Assembly (NCBI GenBank): GCA_014238825.1
Contig: JABAAI010000012.1
Location: 1-15,838, forward strand
DNA: 15,838 bases
Reading direction: 5' to 3'
DNA from: Leptospirales bacterium
GTDB lineage: Bacteria; Spirochaetota; Leptospiria; Leptospirales; Leptonemataceae
In this document: in pieces, positions 1 to 8,043 of the stretch
Layout of the letters: the number at the start of each line of letters is the position of its first letter
Numbering within the stretch: the stretch's first letter is position 1
The notes under the pieces: generated by a model
What the model was told of the DNA's origin: nothing
Seen by the model: only the letters and a program-made list of their open reading frames with translations
The model's database searches: none
Program-made: the position numbers and the translations under genes

Positions 1-1474
1 TAATTTGTTCTTCTTTTAATTTTGATTTACTTATTGAAGAAACAAGTTTAAAACCTATAGCTTCTAAAATGCTCTCAACTTTTTTAGTACTGATAGCAAA
101 ACCAAGACGCTTTTGAATAAAAGTCAAATCAATACTTATTTTATTATTTTTTGCTTTTTCAATCGTAGACCCACACAGAAGACCTGTTTGTAAATCTGGG
201 CAACTTTCTTTCAGTAATTGTGAAAACCTATAGAGAGCTGGAATTACCTGTGCTGGATCCTGTCCTTTTTCAAAGCGCTGAGCAGCGTCCGTCCGTAAAT
301 TTAAATTTGATATAGTTTTGCGTATATTGCTCCTTGGGAAGGTTGCCGATTCTATAAAAATCTCATTTGTATCTTGGGAAATTCCTGACGACAGACCTCC
401 AATGACTCCTCCCAAAGCAATTAGTTGAGATTTTTCCGGTAAACCATCATAAATCAAAATACTTTCTGGAGGGATATCTCTTTCTATTTCATCTAGTGCT
501 GTAAAGCTTTGATTTTTTAGGTTCTTTTTTGCTAAACAAATACTAATACTATCTTCTTTGAAATTGCAAGCATCAAAAGCATGATTTGGCTGACCTATAT
601 CAAACATGATGTAGTTCGAAACATCTACTACGTTATTGATTGGTCGTTGCCCTATGCTCAACAGACGACATTGCATCCATAATGGTGCTGGCTTTATCGC
701 TATATTACTTAAAGAAATACCATGATATGCAAGTGCTGCACCTTTTTCAATATGAATGGCTTTTTTACTAAGCCTATTATTTGTTTGCTTAGGCTTATAA
801 TCTAGTGGATTATACCGCAAAGACTTGTTAAAAATTGCCGAAATCTCTCTTGCAAAGCCAAAGTGAGACCATAGATCTGCACGATGTGTGATTGACTTAT
901 TATCTACATCAAATATAAAATCTTTTAATGGAAAAATGTCGTTTAAGGCTCTCCCAAGCTTTAAATCAGATAAATCAAAAAGACCAGTTTTTTCTAAAGT
1001 ATGAGCCAACAAAGACAAATCTAACACCCCATCAATAGTAGAACAAAAAGGATCGCTAATCATTGATAATCCCAATTCATTTGCAGAACAAATCATCCCA
1101 AAAGACTCAATACCGCGAATCTTTGCTTTGCGTATTTCTAAAATATTACTATTTTGACTAGCTTCCTCTGTTTTAATCAGCTTAGTTCCTATCGGAGCTA
1201 AAGCGACAAGCATATCAAGCTTCACATTAGAAGCGCCGCAAATAATTTGTAATTCATTGCTTCGGCTCTGCACCTTACAAATATTTAGTTTATCAGCATT
1301 TGGATGCTTCTCGATAGAAATAATACGAGCCACATGTACATCTTCTAAATACGAGAAATTCTCTGAGACAGATTCTATTTCACAGCTGGTTAAAGTAAGT
1401 CTTCGCATGACTTCTTTAGCTTCAATATCGCTTAAATCTATATAATCGCCAAGCCAATTGTAGGATAATTTCAT
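1..1474 (-). CDS. pheT: Phenylalanyl-tRNA synthetase beta subunit (C-terminal part cut by window edge)
   Basis: The beta chain of the (alpha-beta)2 enzyme that charges tRNA-Phe in the cytoplasm. Translating the minus strand from the ATG at 1474 gives about 491 open codons to the window edge; full-length bacterial PheT is near 800, so the C-terminal catalytic-like core and the FDX-ACB tRNA-binding domain lie outside. Visible in order: the N-terminal MKLSYNWLGDYI; a tRNA-binding OB domain (about residues 40-150) with HPNADKL, QIICGASNVK and KIRGIESFGMICS; the variant THRADLWSHFGFAREI; the B3/B4 editing domain with RPINNVVDVSNYIMF and GQPNHAFDA; LRTDAAQRFEKGQDP near residue 400; and the start of the B5 domain. 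No frameshift is seen. pheS, commonly just upstream, is absent: the 5' side holds a divergent merC-like gene. There is no strong ribosome binding site before the ATG. Confidence 0.96.
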   Translation of the reverse strand, partial: MKLSYNWLGDYIDLSDIEAKEVMRRLTLTSCEIESVSENFSYLEDVHVARIISIEKHPNADKLNICKVQSRSNELQIICGASNVKLDMLVALAPIGTKLIKTEEASQNSNILEIRKAKIRGIESFGMICSANELGLSMISDPFCSTIDGVLDLSLLAHTLEKTGLFDLSDLKLGRALNDIFPLKDFIFDVDNKSITHRADLWSHFGFAREISAIFNKSLRYNPLDYKPKQTNNRLSKKAIHIEKGAALAYHGISLSNIAIKPAPLWMQCRLLSIGQRPINNVVDVSNYIMFDIGQPNHAFDACNFKEDSISICLAKKNLKNQSFTALDEIERDIPPESILIYDGLPEKSQLIALGGVIGGLSSGISQDTNEIFIESATFPRSNIRKTISNLNLRTDAAQRFEKGQDPAQVIPALYRFSQLLKESCPDLQTGLLCGSTIEKAKNNKISIDLTFIQKRLGFAISTKKVESILEAIGFKLVSSISKSKLKEEQI

Positions 1475-1599
1475 GAATTATATTACGCTTAAGGTTCGAG
1501 TGTTGAAAATACTCTTAGTAATGTCAATTTATTTAAAGAAATGCCTATAACTTCTACATACTATTTCATTTCAAAATTAAAAGAAATACATATTTTTAT

Positions 1600-1626
1600 T
1601 TGACACTATCTTTCTGATGGTACTAG
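1600..1626 (+). promoter_or_regulatory. Possible promoter of the merC-like gene
   Basis: A consensus -35 box TTGACA (1600-1605) is followed after 15 bases by TACTAG (1621-1626), a poor -10. Transcription from here would begin inside the first codons of the longer reading frame, which supports the downstream start at 1674. The spacing is short, so this is only a suggestion. Confidence 0.25.
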
Positions 1627-1673
1627 TGGGCTTAATAAGGTCGATAGGGTCAATTGATGAGAAAAGCCATTTT

Positions 1674-2120
1674 ATGAACCGTGAACGAAGCTTATCAACT
1701 TGGATAGGGCTTGATTATGTCGGTAGCGTACTAGGGTTTCTCTGTGCTATCCATTGTGCTTCATTGCCTTTCTTAGCTATAATTTTACCTATACATAGCA
1801 TGGGATACTTGCTAAACCATGAAATAGAAATAGTAGTAATCTTATCTTCTTTCATAATTGGTCTTTCTTCTATATGGCATGGCTATAGGCATCACTATAC
1901 CACTCGTATCCCAATAGGCCTATTCCTATTAGGATTCACTCTTTTATTAGTAGCCTACCTTTATCATGAAAGTAATTCTATTTTAGTCACTCTCATGAGA
2001 ATTTATGGTGGAGGCTCCCTTTCACTAGCCCATCTCTTAAATTGGCGCCTATCTAAGACATATAACATTGCATGTTCTTGCAATAACGCTAGAAAAATAG
2101 AAACTGAGCTAAGTCAATAA
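1674..2120 (+). CDS. MerC-like small membrane protein
   Basis: An integral membrane protein of about 148 residues resembling the MerC family, whose founding members import mercuric ions and whose many chromosomal relatives have no assigned role. The family hallmark lies in the first helix: a GLDYVGSVLGFLCAIHC pattern with the cysteine pair C24/C28 around H27. Four hydrophobic segments follow (about 17-40, 50-67, 79-97, 103-123). A second pair, C134-S-C136, sits in the hydrophilic tail and could bind a metal. The frame is open back to an ATG at 1617, but the extra 19 residues carry no family sequence; MNRERSLSTW fits the family N-terminus better. No merR, merT, merP or merA lies nearby, so mercury resistance should not be assumed. 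A general metal or copper role is possible but unproven. Confidence 0.75.
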   Translation: MNRERSLSTWIGLDYVGSVLGFLCAIHCASLPFLAIILPIHSMGYLLNHEIEIVVILSSFIIGLSSIWHGYRHHYTTRIPIGLFLLGFTLLLVAYLYHESNSILVTLMRIYGGGSLSLAHLLNWRLSKTYNIACSCNNARKIETELSQ

Positions 2121-2141
2121 GCAAAATTATCTGCTTTTTTT
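2119..2141 (+). terminator. Weak terminator-like hairpin after the merC-like gene
   Basis: AAGCA (2119-2123) and TGCTT (2132-2136) can form a 5-bp stem with an 8-base loop, directly followed by a run of T. It overlaps the stop codon and faces the convergent gene ending at 2172. The stem is short and AT-rich, so termination would be weak. Confidence 0.3.
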
Positions 2142-2171
2142 ACTTTTGTAAGTATAAAAAATGATATTAAT

Positions 2172-2558
2172 TTAACTTTTTCGCTTCTCTCTTTGCCTAT
2201 CAATAAAGTACTTAATACAAGAAGATAGATAAACAAGGCAGATAAGCCCCATCACACTTGTCTCCACAGCCGCTAGAGGCCTTTGAACTAGATCTCCTTG
2301 AGAAGAACAAACCATCTTAATAAGCTTGGGCAAACCCATCACTAAAGTAAAAGAACCTATTAAGGCAAGGACAGCAGAAATATGCATTGCTAATTTTTCT
2401 TGCTTTTTGCATTTAAGAGCCCATAGCCCTAGTACTACGAAAATGAAACCTGGTATCACGGGAATCAAAGCTGTATATTTACTAAATCCAGTCCACGTAA
2501 AGAATCCTAAACCTAATAAAATTAGTAAACCACCAATAACAATAGTTAATTTATTCAT
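2172..2558 (-). CDS. Small four-helix membrane protein of unknown function
   Basis: A 128-residue protein whose family I cannot name with certainty. It has four hydrophobic segments: about residues 4-22, 29-48, 58-76 and 98-115. A basic loop (KCKKQEK) separates helices 2 and 3, and the tail is strongly basic (DRQREKRKS), suggesting that the C-terminus and this loop are cytoplasmic. The TALIPVIPGFIFVVLGLWAL and KLAMHISAVLALIG stretches recall short uncharacterised membrane proteins I associate with Planctomycetes, Verrucomicrobia and Leptospira; this is memory only. There is no enzymatic motif. The gene converges on the merC-like gene and diverges from yqeY. A TTGACA box on its strand (2594-2589) could serve its promoter, but no good -10 is seen at the right distance. 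Confidence 0.7.
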   Translation of the reverse strand: MNKLTIVIGGLLILLGLGFFTWTGFSKYTALIPVIPGFIFVVLGLWALKCKKQEKLAMHISAVLALIGSFTLVMGLPKLIKMVCSSQGDLVQRPLAAVETSVMGLICLVYLSSCIKYFIDRQREKRKS

Positions 2559-2725
2559 ATAACAACACTGTTATTTGCAATATAATTATGTCAACTAAAA
2601 TACTTTATTATATATAATTTTATTGACTATATAAGCTCAATACTAACAGTATATCTCTCTATATTTTAGATAAATGTCGTGCAGAGAGAGATAGGAGATA
2701 TTCAAGTATATACAGAGGTATTAGT

Positions 2726-3190
2726 ATGGGGAAATTACAAGAAAAGATAGAGACAGATCTAAAAGATGCCTTGAAAAATAAAGATAGTGCTAGCTTAAGC
2801 ACTTTGCGTCTCATAAAATCTGACTTACAATATGAGTTAAGTAAAACAGGTTCTAAAAAAATGGCAGACGAAGATATGGAAAAAATACTTACTCGTGCTG
2901 TAAAAAAAAGAAAGGAAGCTATAGAACAATATGAAAACAGCAATCGTAAAGATCTATTGGATAAAGAGAAAACAGAACTAGAGCTTATTAAAAAATACTT
3001 GCCTCCATCTGTTCCTGAAAGTGAAATTATAGCTATAATAGAAGATGTCTCTGCTAGTCAAAATATTTCTGGAATGAAGGATATGGGTAAACTAATGGGT
3101 ATCATCATGGCTCGTCTAAAAGGACGTACAGTTGATGGAACTCTTGTACGTCAGCTACTAACAAAAAAACTCCAATCCTTCACTGACTAA
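2726..3190 (+). CDS. yqeY: GatB/YqeY domain protein
   Basis: A soluble 154-residue helical protein of the YqeY family, which shares a fold with the tRNA-binding tail of the GatB amidotransferase subunit; its exact role is not settled. Family landmarks are the N-terminal LQEKIETDLKDALKNKD with LRLIKSDL, the basic RAVKKRKEAIEQY helix, KKYLPPSVPESEI near residue 90, and the C-terminal KDMGKLMGIIMARLKGRTVDG. The length is normal. The start is supported by AGAGG (2714-2718), 7 bases before the ATG. In many bacteria yqeY lies between rpsU and dnaG in the macromolecular-synthesis operon. Here rpsU is missing but the yqeY-dnaG-rpoD order is kept. A TTGACT box at 2623-2628 may belong to its promoter, but no convincing -10 is seen. 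Confidence 0.93.
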   Translation: MGKLQEKIETDLKDALKNKDSASLSTLRLIKSDLQYELSKTGSKKMADEDMEKILTRAVKKRKEAIEQYENSNRKDLLDKEKTELELIKKYLPPSVPESEIIAIIEDVSASQNISGMKDMGKLMGIIMARLKGRTVDGTLVRQLLTKKLQSFTD

Positions 3191-3202
3191 CCCACCCTTT
3201 TA

Positions 3203-3238
3203 GCAAGAAATGTACAAAGTACTACTTGCGCCTATAAT
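3203..3238 (+). promoter_or_regulatory. Candidate dnaG promoter with overlapping dyad
   Basis: A perfect -10 TATAAT (3233-3238) lies 28 bases before the dnaG ATG, with TGTACA (3211-3216, four of six -35 matches) 16 bases upstream of it. The -35 falls inside an inverted repeat: GCAAG (3203-3207) with CTTGC (3225-3229), enclosing GTAC-AAA-GTAC (3212-3222). There is no T-run, so it is not a terminator. It may be an operator or just a structured yqeY-dnaG spacer. Confidence 0.45.
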
Positions 3239-3265
3239 ATCTCTTAAGTATAACACTATAAGACC

Positions 3266-5254
3266 ATGGACTACTCACTAAAAGATAAAATACTAGCTGC
3301 TGTGACTATTGAGGGCTATATTGGTCGTTTTGTTAAATTGAAAGGTTCGGGGAATTCTCTTAAAGGATTATGCCCCTTTCACAATGAAAAAAGCCCATCG
3401 TTTACCGTATCCCCCAATAAAGGTCTGTTCTATTGCTTCGGATGTGGTAAAGGAGGTGATATCTTTCGGTTCGTCATGGAACGGGATGCAATACCTTTTG
3501 CCAAAGCCTTAGCTAGCCTTGCTCAGTATGCTGGGATTAAAATAGACTCTAGGACTTCAAAAGCCTCGTCAAAAAGAGAAAACCTTCTACTTAAACTAAA
3601 TGAAGATGTAATGCAAAGCTTTAGTAATTATCTACATAGCACAGATGGACTTGCTCATAGGAATTATCTGCAAGAGAGAGCTATAAGCGATGAGAGTATA
3701 AAATTTTTTAAGATAGGAGCAAGTCCAAAAAGCTGGGATTGGTTGAAAAATAAATATCCCAGTAAAGAGAAAGAAATGCTAGATTTGGGGCTATTACGCA
3801 AAAAAGATGAGTCAAAGTCTTCCTACGATTTTTTTAGAAATAGAATTATTTTTCCTATATCATCGTCTGATAATAAAATACAAGGCTTTGGTGGTCGCAC
3901 TATCACAAATCAAGATACTGAAGCTAAATACATAAACTCTACAGATTCTATTGCTTTCAAAAAAAATCGCCTTCTTTATGGCTTAGCTCAAAACATGACG
4001 GAAATGCGGATGAAACAGGAAGCTCTTTGCGTAGAGGGTTACCTCGACGTTATTGGTTTATGGCAAGCTGGGATAGCCTTCGCTTGTGCACCTCTAGGGA
4101 CGGCTCTGGGCCTAGAACACATCAAACTCCTCTCTCGTTATGTTAAATCCATAACATTCCTCTTTGATGGAGATATTGCTGGTCTTAATGCGGCTCACAG
4201 ATCAGTAAAACTATGTCTTAATGAAGCGAATCTCGAATGTTTTGTTTGTCTATTACCTGCTGGATGTGACCCCTTTGATTTAGCTAAATCACAAACGAAG
4301 AGTCAAATTAAAAACCTACTGGATAATAAGATCCCTGGCTCCAAATTTTTTTTGATGGAAGCAATGCTACCCCAAGCTTCTCACAACTTACAAAAAAACA
4401 ATAATAGTACTTTCTCTGAGTTTATATCCACTGCAAAACGCTATTATGATGGGAATATCTCATCACTACTTCCACAAGGGATGCAAAAACGCAAAGCTCT
4501 TGATAGGCTTTATGAACATTTATTAACAATTTCCAAAGATACAGACTGCCGACTTTTCATAGAGAGTGCAGCACAAATCCTGAAATTGAATACAACCGAA
4601 ATACAACAGGAATGGGAGCGAAGTTATAAAAAGAAGAATATCAGCTCAAAACACTATAGTAATAAATTCACAAATAAATTTAATACATCCATTCTAGAAG
4701 CTGATAGCAATGCTGATAATAAAGACGAGACAGCTCTTACTAAAGCAGATTTATCAAATCATCAGCAAAAATTAATCCAATGCGAACGGCAACTGGTTTT
4801 GGAACTTCTTTTTAATCCAAGTCTCTTTGCAAACTTTATTGAGGAACTCAATCAAATTGAATTTGAAGATTTATATAGCGATTTTTTATGGCGCCACTTA
4901 GAATCACGGTATCTTATCGGAAATATTTGGACTAAAGAAAATCTTATGGATTTAGAACTTCCAGACGAAATATATAAAGTTTTTGCTTCTATTATTGCTA
5001 AACACACAATAGAAGAAGAATATCAGCTTCAGAAGAATTCAGCTTTAAGTGAACATCAAATCCAAGAGTCTTCTCAGCTAATTAAAGATTACTTTTTAAA
5101 ACATAAAATTTTAGAACATGAAAAAAATATTGACGAAATTGAAGCCACTATTTTAGTGTCTGACTTAGTTCAGAAAGCTCAACTTCTTAAAAAAGAAGGT
5201 GAACTTATTTGTGAATTAAATATGCTAAAAAACAAGTGGCGCAATCAGAACTAG
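3266..5254 (+). CDS. dnaG: DNA primase
   Basis: Synthesises the RNA primers for replication at the fork, working with the DnaB helicase. The 662 residues are in the usual range. An N-terminal CHC2 zinc-binding domain has C36, H39, C57 and C60 (CPFHNEKSPSF and FYCFGCGKGGD). The primase core follows, with a TOPRIM domain: E257 in VEGYLDVIGLWQAG, and D301 and D303 in FLFDGDIAG, the metal-binding acids. After about residue 400 conservation falls; a polar stretch near 455-495 is likely a linker. From about 500 on, CERQLVLELLFNPSLF begins a helicase-binding-like C-terminal domain. The ribosome binding site before ATG 3266 is weak. It lies 75 bases after yqeY and 205 before rpoD, so it may be co-transcribed with yqeY or start from the TATAAT between them. 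Confidence 0.97.
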   Translation: MDYSLKDKILAAVTIEGYIGRFVKLKGSGNSLKGLCPFHNEKSPSFTVSPNKGLFYCFGCGKGGDIFRFVMERDAIPFAKALASLAQYAGIKIDSRTSKASSKRENLLLKLNEDVMQSFSNYLHSTDGLAHRNYLQERAISDESIKFFKIGASPKSWDWLKNKYPSKEKEMLDLGLLRKKDESKSSYDFFRNRIIFPISSSDNKIQGFGGRTITNQDTEAKYINSTDSIAFKKNRLLYGLAQNMTEMRMKQEALCVEGYLDVIGLWQAGIAFACAPLGTALGLEHIKLLSRYVKSITFLFDGDIAGLNAAHRSVKLCLNEANLECFVCLLPAGCDPFDLAKSQTKSQIKNLLDNKIPGSKFFLMEAMLPQASHNLQKNNNSTFSEFISTAKRYYDGNISSLLPQGMQKRKALDRLYEHLLTISKDTDCRLFIESAAQILKLNTTEIQQEWERSYKKKNISSKHYSNKFTNKFNTSILEADSNADNKDETALTKADLSNHQQKLIQCERQLVLELLFNPSLFANFIEELNQIEFEDLYSDFLWRHLESRYLIGNIWTKENLMDLELPDEIYKVFASIIAKHTIEEEYQLQKNSALSEHQIQESSQLIKDYFLKHKILEHEKNIDEIEATILVSDLVQKAQLLKKEGELICELNMLKNKWRNQN

Positions 5255-5445
5255 CCATAGCTTAGATCATGCATAAGAAATATTTACTGTAATTTTAGAA
5301 TATTAAGGCTATACTTGTATTATTCTACAGAGTATTACTTTATTTTTAATTTTTTGAGTTCGATAATGTCTAACAGATTGGGTTATTATTCAATTTTTAA
5401 TGAAAGTGAAGCTTGGAATTCTACTAAAATTAAAAATATCTTAGT

Positions 5446-5452
5446 AAAGGGG
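5446..5452 (+). promoter_or_regulatory. Ribosome binding site of rpoD
   Basis: AAAGGGG sits 7 bases before the ATG at 5460 and fixes the rpoD start. It is one of the stronger Shine-Dalgarno sites in the window, in line with a highly expressed sigma factor. Confidence 0.75.
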
Positions 5453-5459
5453 TTATATC

Positions 5460-7208
5460 ATGGCGATTCAAGATCTACCTGAAATTAAAAAAATTATTAC
5501 CATTGGAAAACAGAATGGTGAAATTACTCATGACGAAATTAATGAGTACTTACCTGATAAAATTGTAAACTCAGAACGCATCGATGATGTTTTTTCCCTT
5601 CTCAATCAAATGGGAATTAACGTTATTGAAGAATATGAAGATATTTCATCTTCAAAGGTAGTCAAAGAAAATAAAATTAAGAGAGAACCTACACCAACTA
5701 AGAAAGATGATTCTGCAAAGAGTGCTAATGATGATCCAATTAGAGTCTATCTAAAAGAAATAGGAAAGGTATCCCTTATCTCTGGTGATAAAGAGGTTTT
5801 TCTAGCTAAACGCATTGAGAATGGTGAAAATATTATAGAGGAAGTCATTTTAAGCTCATCACTAGTTCGCACAAATTTTTTGAAGCTTTTACCAAAAATA
5901 ACTCTAGGTAAAATCAAAGTTTCAGAAATTATTCGTTCCAATACTTCATATTATCTAACTCAGGCCGAGTTAGATCGCCTCAAGAAGCTATTCATTAAAA
6001 ATATGAAGATAGTAGAAATAAATGAAAATAAATACTACGGATTAATTAATCTAATGAATAATCATCCTGTTGATTCCAAAAAGTGGCTTGAATATAACTT
6101 AAAAGCAGAAAAAAACATGAATTCAATGGATACGATAATCCGTAGTATGGGAATTTCTCAAAAAGAAATCGTCCGTATTTCTCAAAAAATCAGGTCTATG
6201 GTTTCTCGTGTCAAAGAAATTCACAGACGCTTTATTGAGATTGAGGTGCGGTACAAAAAAAATATAAAGCAAATAAAAGCCTATAACCGCTTTATTGAAA
6301 AAAATGAAAATATTAAGAAAATTGAAGTTGAGACTGAATCTAAAATTGATGAAATTCGTGAAGTAATTAAAGTTATTCGTAATAATGAAAGAAAACTTAG
6401 GCGTATGGAACAGGAAGCAGGATCATCCATAGAACAAATCATTAAATGGGGAGATGCCTTAAACAAAGGCGAAAGAGAAATCTCACAAGCAAAAAAAGAA
6501 CTGATCAAAGCTAATTTACGCTTAGTTATTTCAATTGCTAAGCGCTATGTTAATAGAGGAATGCATTTTTTTGACCTCATCCAAGAAGGGAATATAGGCC
6601 TCATGCGTTCAGTTGATAAATTTGAATACAAAAAGGGCTATAAATTCTCTACTTATGCTACTTGGTGGATTAGACAAGCAATCACAAGAGCTATATCTGA
6701 TCAAGCCAGAGCCATCCGCATTCCTGTCCACATGATAGAGCAAATCAATAAAGTTGTTCGTGAAACACGTATTTTTTTACAAGAAATGGGTAGAGAACCT
6801 AACAATGAAGAAATTTCCGAGCGCTTGGGTTGGCCAGCTGAACGGGTGAAAAATGTGAAAGGAATAGCTAGAGATCCTATCTCTCTGGAGGTACCAGTAG
6901 GTTCCGAAGAAGATTCTGAATTGGGTGATTTTATTCCAGATAAAGAAGTCGAGTCACCAGTAAATGCTACCGCTCGACTCCTCCTCATTGAACAAATAAA
7001 ATCTATTTTGAGTACCCTCCCAGTAAGAGAACAAAAAGTGCTCTGCATGCGCTTTGGATTAGATGATGGCTATTCACACACACTTGAAGAAGTGGGCTAT
7101 GTATTCCAAGTAACTCGAGAGAGAATCCGGCAAATTGAAGCCAAAGCTCTACGTCGCTTGCGCCACCCTTCACGCAGTCGAAAACTTAAAGACTACATAG
7201 ATTACTAG
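5460..7208 (+). CDS. rpoD: Primary sigma factor (sigma-70, RpoD)
   Basis: The housekeeping sigma subunit that directs RNA polymerase to -35/-10 promoters. At 582 residues it has all regions of a group 1 sigma factor: region 1.1 (about 5-60); region 1.2 (DDPIRVYLKEIGKVSLISGD, 91-110); a long non-conserved region (about 130-345) with charged helices likely to be coiled; region 2 (KANLRLVISIAKRYVNRG to TYATWWIRQAITRAISDQA, 350-416); region 3 (RIPVHMIEQINKVVRE, 420-435); and region 4 with LPVREQKVLCMRFGLDDG (520-537) and the -35-binding helix-turn-helix around VTRERIRQIEAKALRRLRHP (551-570). Nothing is missing. Region 1.1 and the non-conserved region look spirochaetal to me, which is the main taxonomic clue. 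Its stop lies 4 bases from the convergent aroD stop. Confidence 0.98.
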   Translation: MAIQDLPEIKKIITIGKQNGEITHDEINEYLPDKIVNSERIDDVFSLLNQMGINVIEEYEDISSSKVVKENKIKREPTPTKKDDSAKSANDDPIRVYLKEIGKVSLISGDKEVFLAKRIENGENIIEEVILSSSLVRTNFLKLLPKITLGKIKVSEIIRSNTSYYLTQAELDRLKKLFIKNMKIVEINENKYYGLINLMNNHPVDSKKWLEYNLKAEKNMNSMDTIIRSMGISQKEIVRISQKIRSMVSRVKEIHRRFIEIEVRYKKNIKQIKAYNRFIEKNENIKKIEVETESKIDEIREVIKVIRNNERKLRRMEQEAGSSIEQIIKWGDALNKGEREISQAKKELIKANLRLVISIAKRYVNRGMHFFDLIQEGNIGLMRSVDKFEYKKGYKFSTYATWWIRQAITRAISDQARAIRIPVHMIEQINKVVRETRIFLQEMGREPNNEEISERLGWPAERVKNVKGIARDPISLEVPVGSEEDSELGDFIPDKEVESPVNATARLLLIEQIKSILSTLPVREQKVLCMRFGLDDGYSHTLEEVGYVFQVTRERIRQIEAKALRRLRHPSRSRKLKDYIDY

Positions 7209-7212
7209 ATAA

Positions 7213-8043
7213 CTAGGCTTTCAACTTTGCTATATACTCCCTATAGCTAGGATAGTAAAGTATAAGCTCTTCGTGCATTTTACTTACTGATAACTGTCCC
7301 AAAGCGTTAGCTTGATCCACAAAAGCATAAGTAAATGGAGAAGCAACAATCATTCCTGTGATCCGAGAAATCAAACCCCAGTCACCCATTGCTATAACAA
7401 CTAAGGCCGGTAGTTGCTTTTGTTTATCCATTGCCTCTTTTTCACGTCTAAACTGAAAGTTTAAAGCAAAACTTAAAAGACGCCGGCAATCATCAATTGA
7501 ATTAGCAAAATATGCCAGTTTTATAAAATCACTTGAATATTCCATCCCTTCTTCTATAATTGCTTCCATTACCTCCAGCTGAGGTGTTTTTACAAAATCA
7601 TGCACAGAAAGAAGAATACGACAGTCATTTTTCTGGGCTAGGCTAATTAGCTCCTCTTTATACTTTTTTTCATTCTCGATTTCTAGATCAACAATATCAG
7701 CATGAATTAGTATTTGACTGAGAACATCTAGGCGTGTATTAAAACTTGATTCACAAGAATTTTGTCGGTAAAAATTAGATTTGGAAGTATTTTGCTCTAA
7801 AGATATAGCAGACTCTGTTCTCATAGTTGCTATAATAGCAAAACCAGTTTCTTTGGCCATTATAGAAAAGTTTATGATAGTCTCCAAATTAGTGCAAAAA
7901 CTATCTATCCTAATTTCTAATAAGCGTATTCCAATAGAGTAAAAAAATTTCAACTCTTTTAGTAGCAGAGGCCTGACTACTATAACAACGATAAATGGGA
8001 TGTTTCCTAGCTCAATTTTAGCTATTCTTGAATTTTTTAGCAT
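7213..8043 (-). CDS. aroD: 3-dehydroquinate dehydratase, type I
   Basis: Converts 3-dehydroquinate to 3-dehydroshikimate, the third step of the shikimate pathway to aromatic amino acids. The 276-residue class I (Schiff-base) enzyme shows the expected residues: EIRID near 43-47; the general-base histidine H148 in RILLSVHDF; the Schiff-base lysine K175 in SDFIKLAYFA; MGDWGLISRI (219-228) with substrate-binding R227; and Q250 in the final substrate loop (DQANALGQLS). It is slightly longer than the roughly 250-residue E. coli enzyme, mainly at the N-terminus and in a polar insert near 84-102. It stands alone, with no other aro gene beside it, 87 bases downstream of the OmpA-like gene on the same strand. 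The ATG at 8043 lies inside a long inverted repeat and has no Shine-Dalgarno sequence, so translation may be controlled or the start debatable. No good alternative start is seen nearby. Confidence 0.92.
   Translation of the reverse strand: MLKNSRIAKIELGNIPFIVVIVVRPLLLKELKFFYSIGIRLLEIRIDSFCTNLETIINFSIMAKETGFAIIATMRTESAISLEQNTSKSNFYRQNSCESSFNTRLDVLSQILIHADIVDLEIENEKKYKEELISLAQKNDCRILLSVHDFVKTPQLEVMEAIIEEGMEYSSDFIKLAYFANSIDDCRRLLSFALNFQFRREKEAMDKQKQLPALVVIAMGDWGLISRITGMIVASPFTYAFVDQANALGQLSVSKMHEELILYYPSYREYIAKLKA

Noticed and set aside
1475..1616. T-box or attenuator leader for pheT.
   Set aside because: Only a 4-bp GAGT/ACTC pair is seen, with no terminator stem, no T-box core and no Phe-rich leader peptide.
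1674..2120. Reading the MerC-like gene as part of a mercury-resistance operon.
   Set aside because: No merR, merT, merP, merA or transposon sequence is present on either side.
2326..2562. A 78-codon plus-strand frame opposite the small membrane protein.
   Set aside because: The minus-strand frame has a coherent four-helix pattern with a basic tail; the plus-strand translation has none.
2623..2655. TTGACT with TATATC as a yqeY promoter.
   Set aside because: The spacing is 21 bases and the -10 match is poor; it is mentioned only as a possibility in the yqeY entry.
5287..5330. Hairpin after dnaG formed by CTGT/ACAG and AGAATA/TATTCT, with T-rich DNA beyond it.
   Set aside because: The stem is interrupted by a 5-6-base bulge, is almost all A-T, and the T-rich part starts some ten bases later, so it does not qualify as an intrinsic terminator.
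6701..7048. A 115-codon open frame on the minus strand inside rpoD.
   Set aside because: It lies fully within conserved sigma regions 2-4 and has no family resemblance or ribosome binding site; it is a frame shadow. The same holds for the open frames opposite yqeY, the middle of rpoD and the GMC gene.
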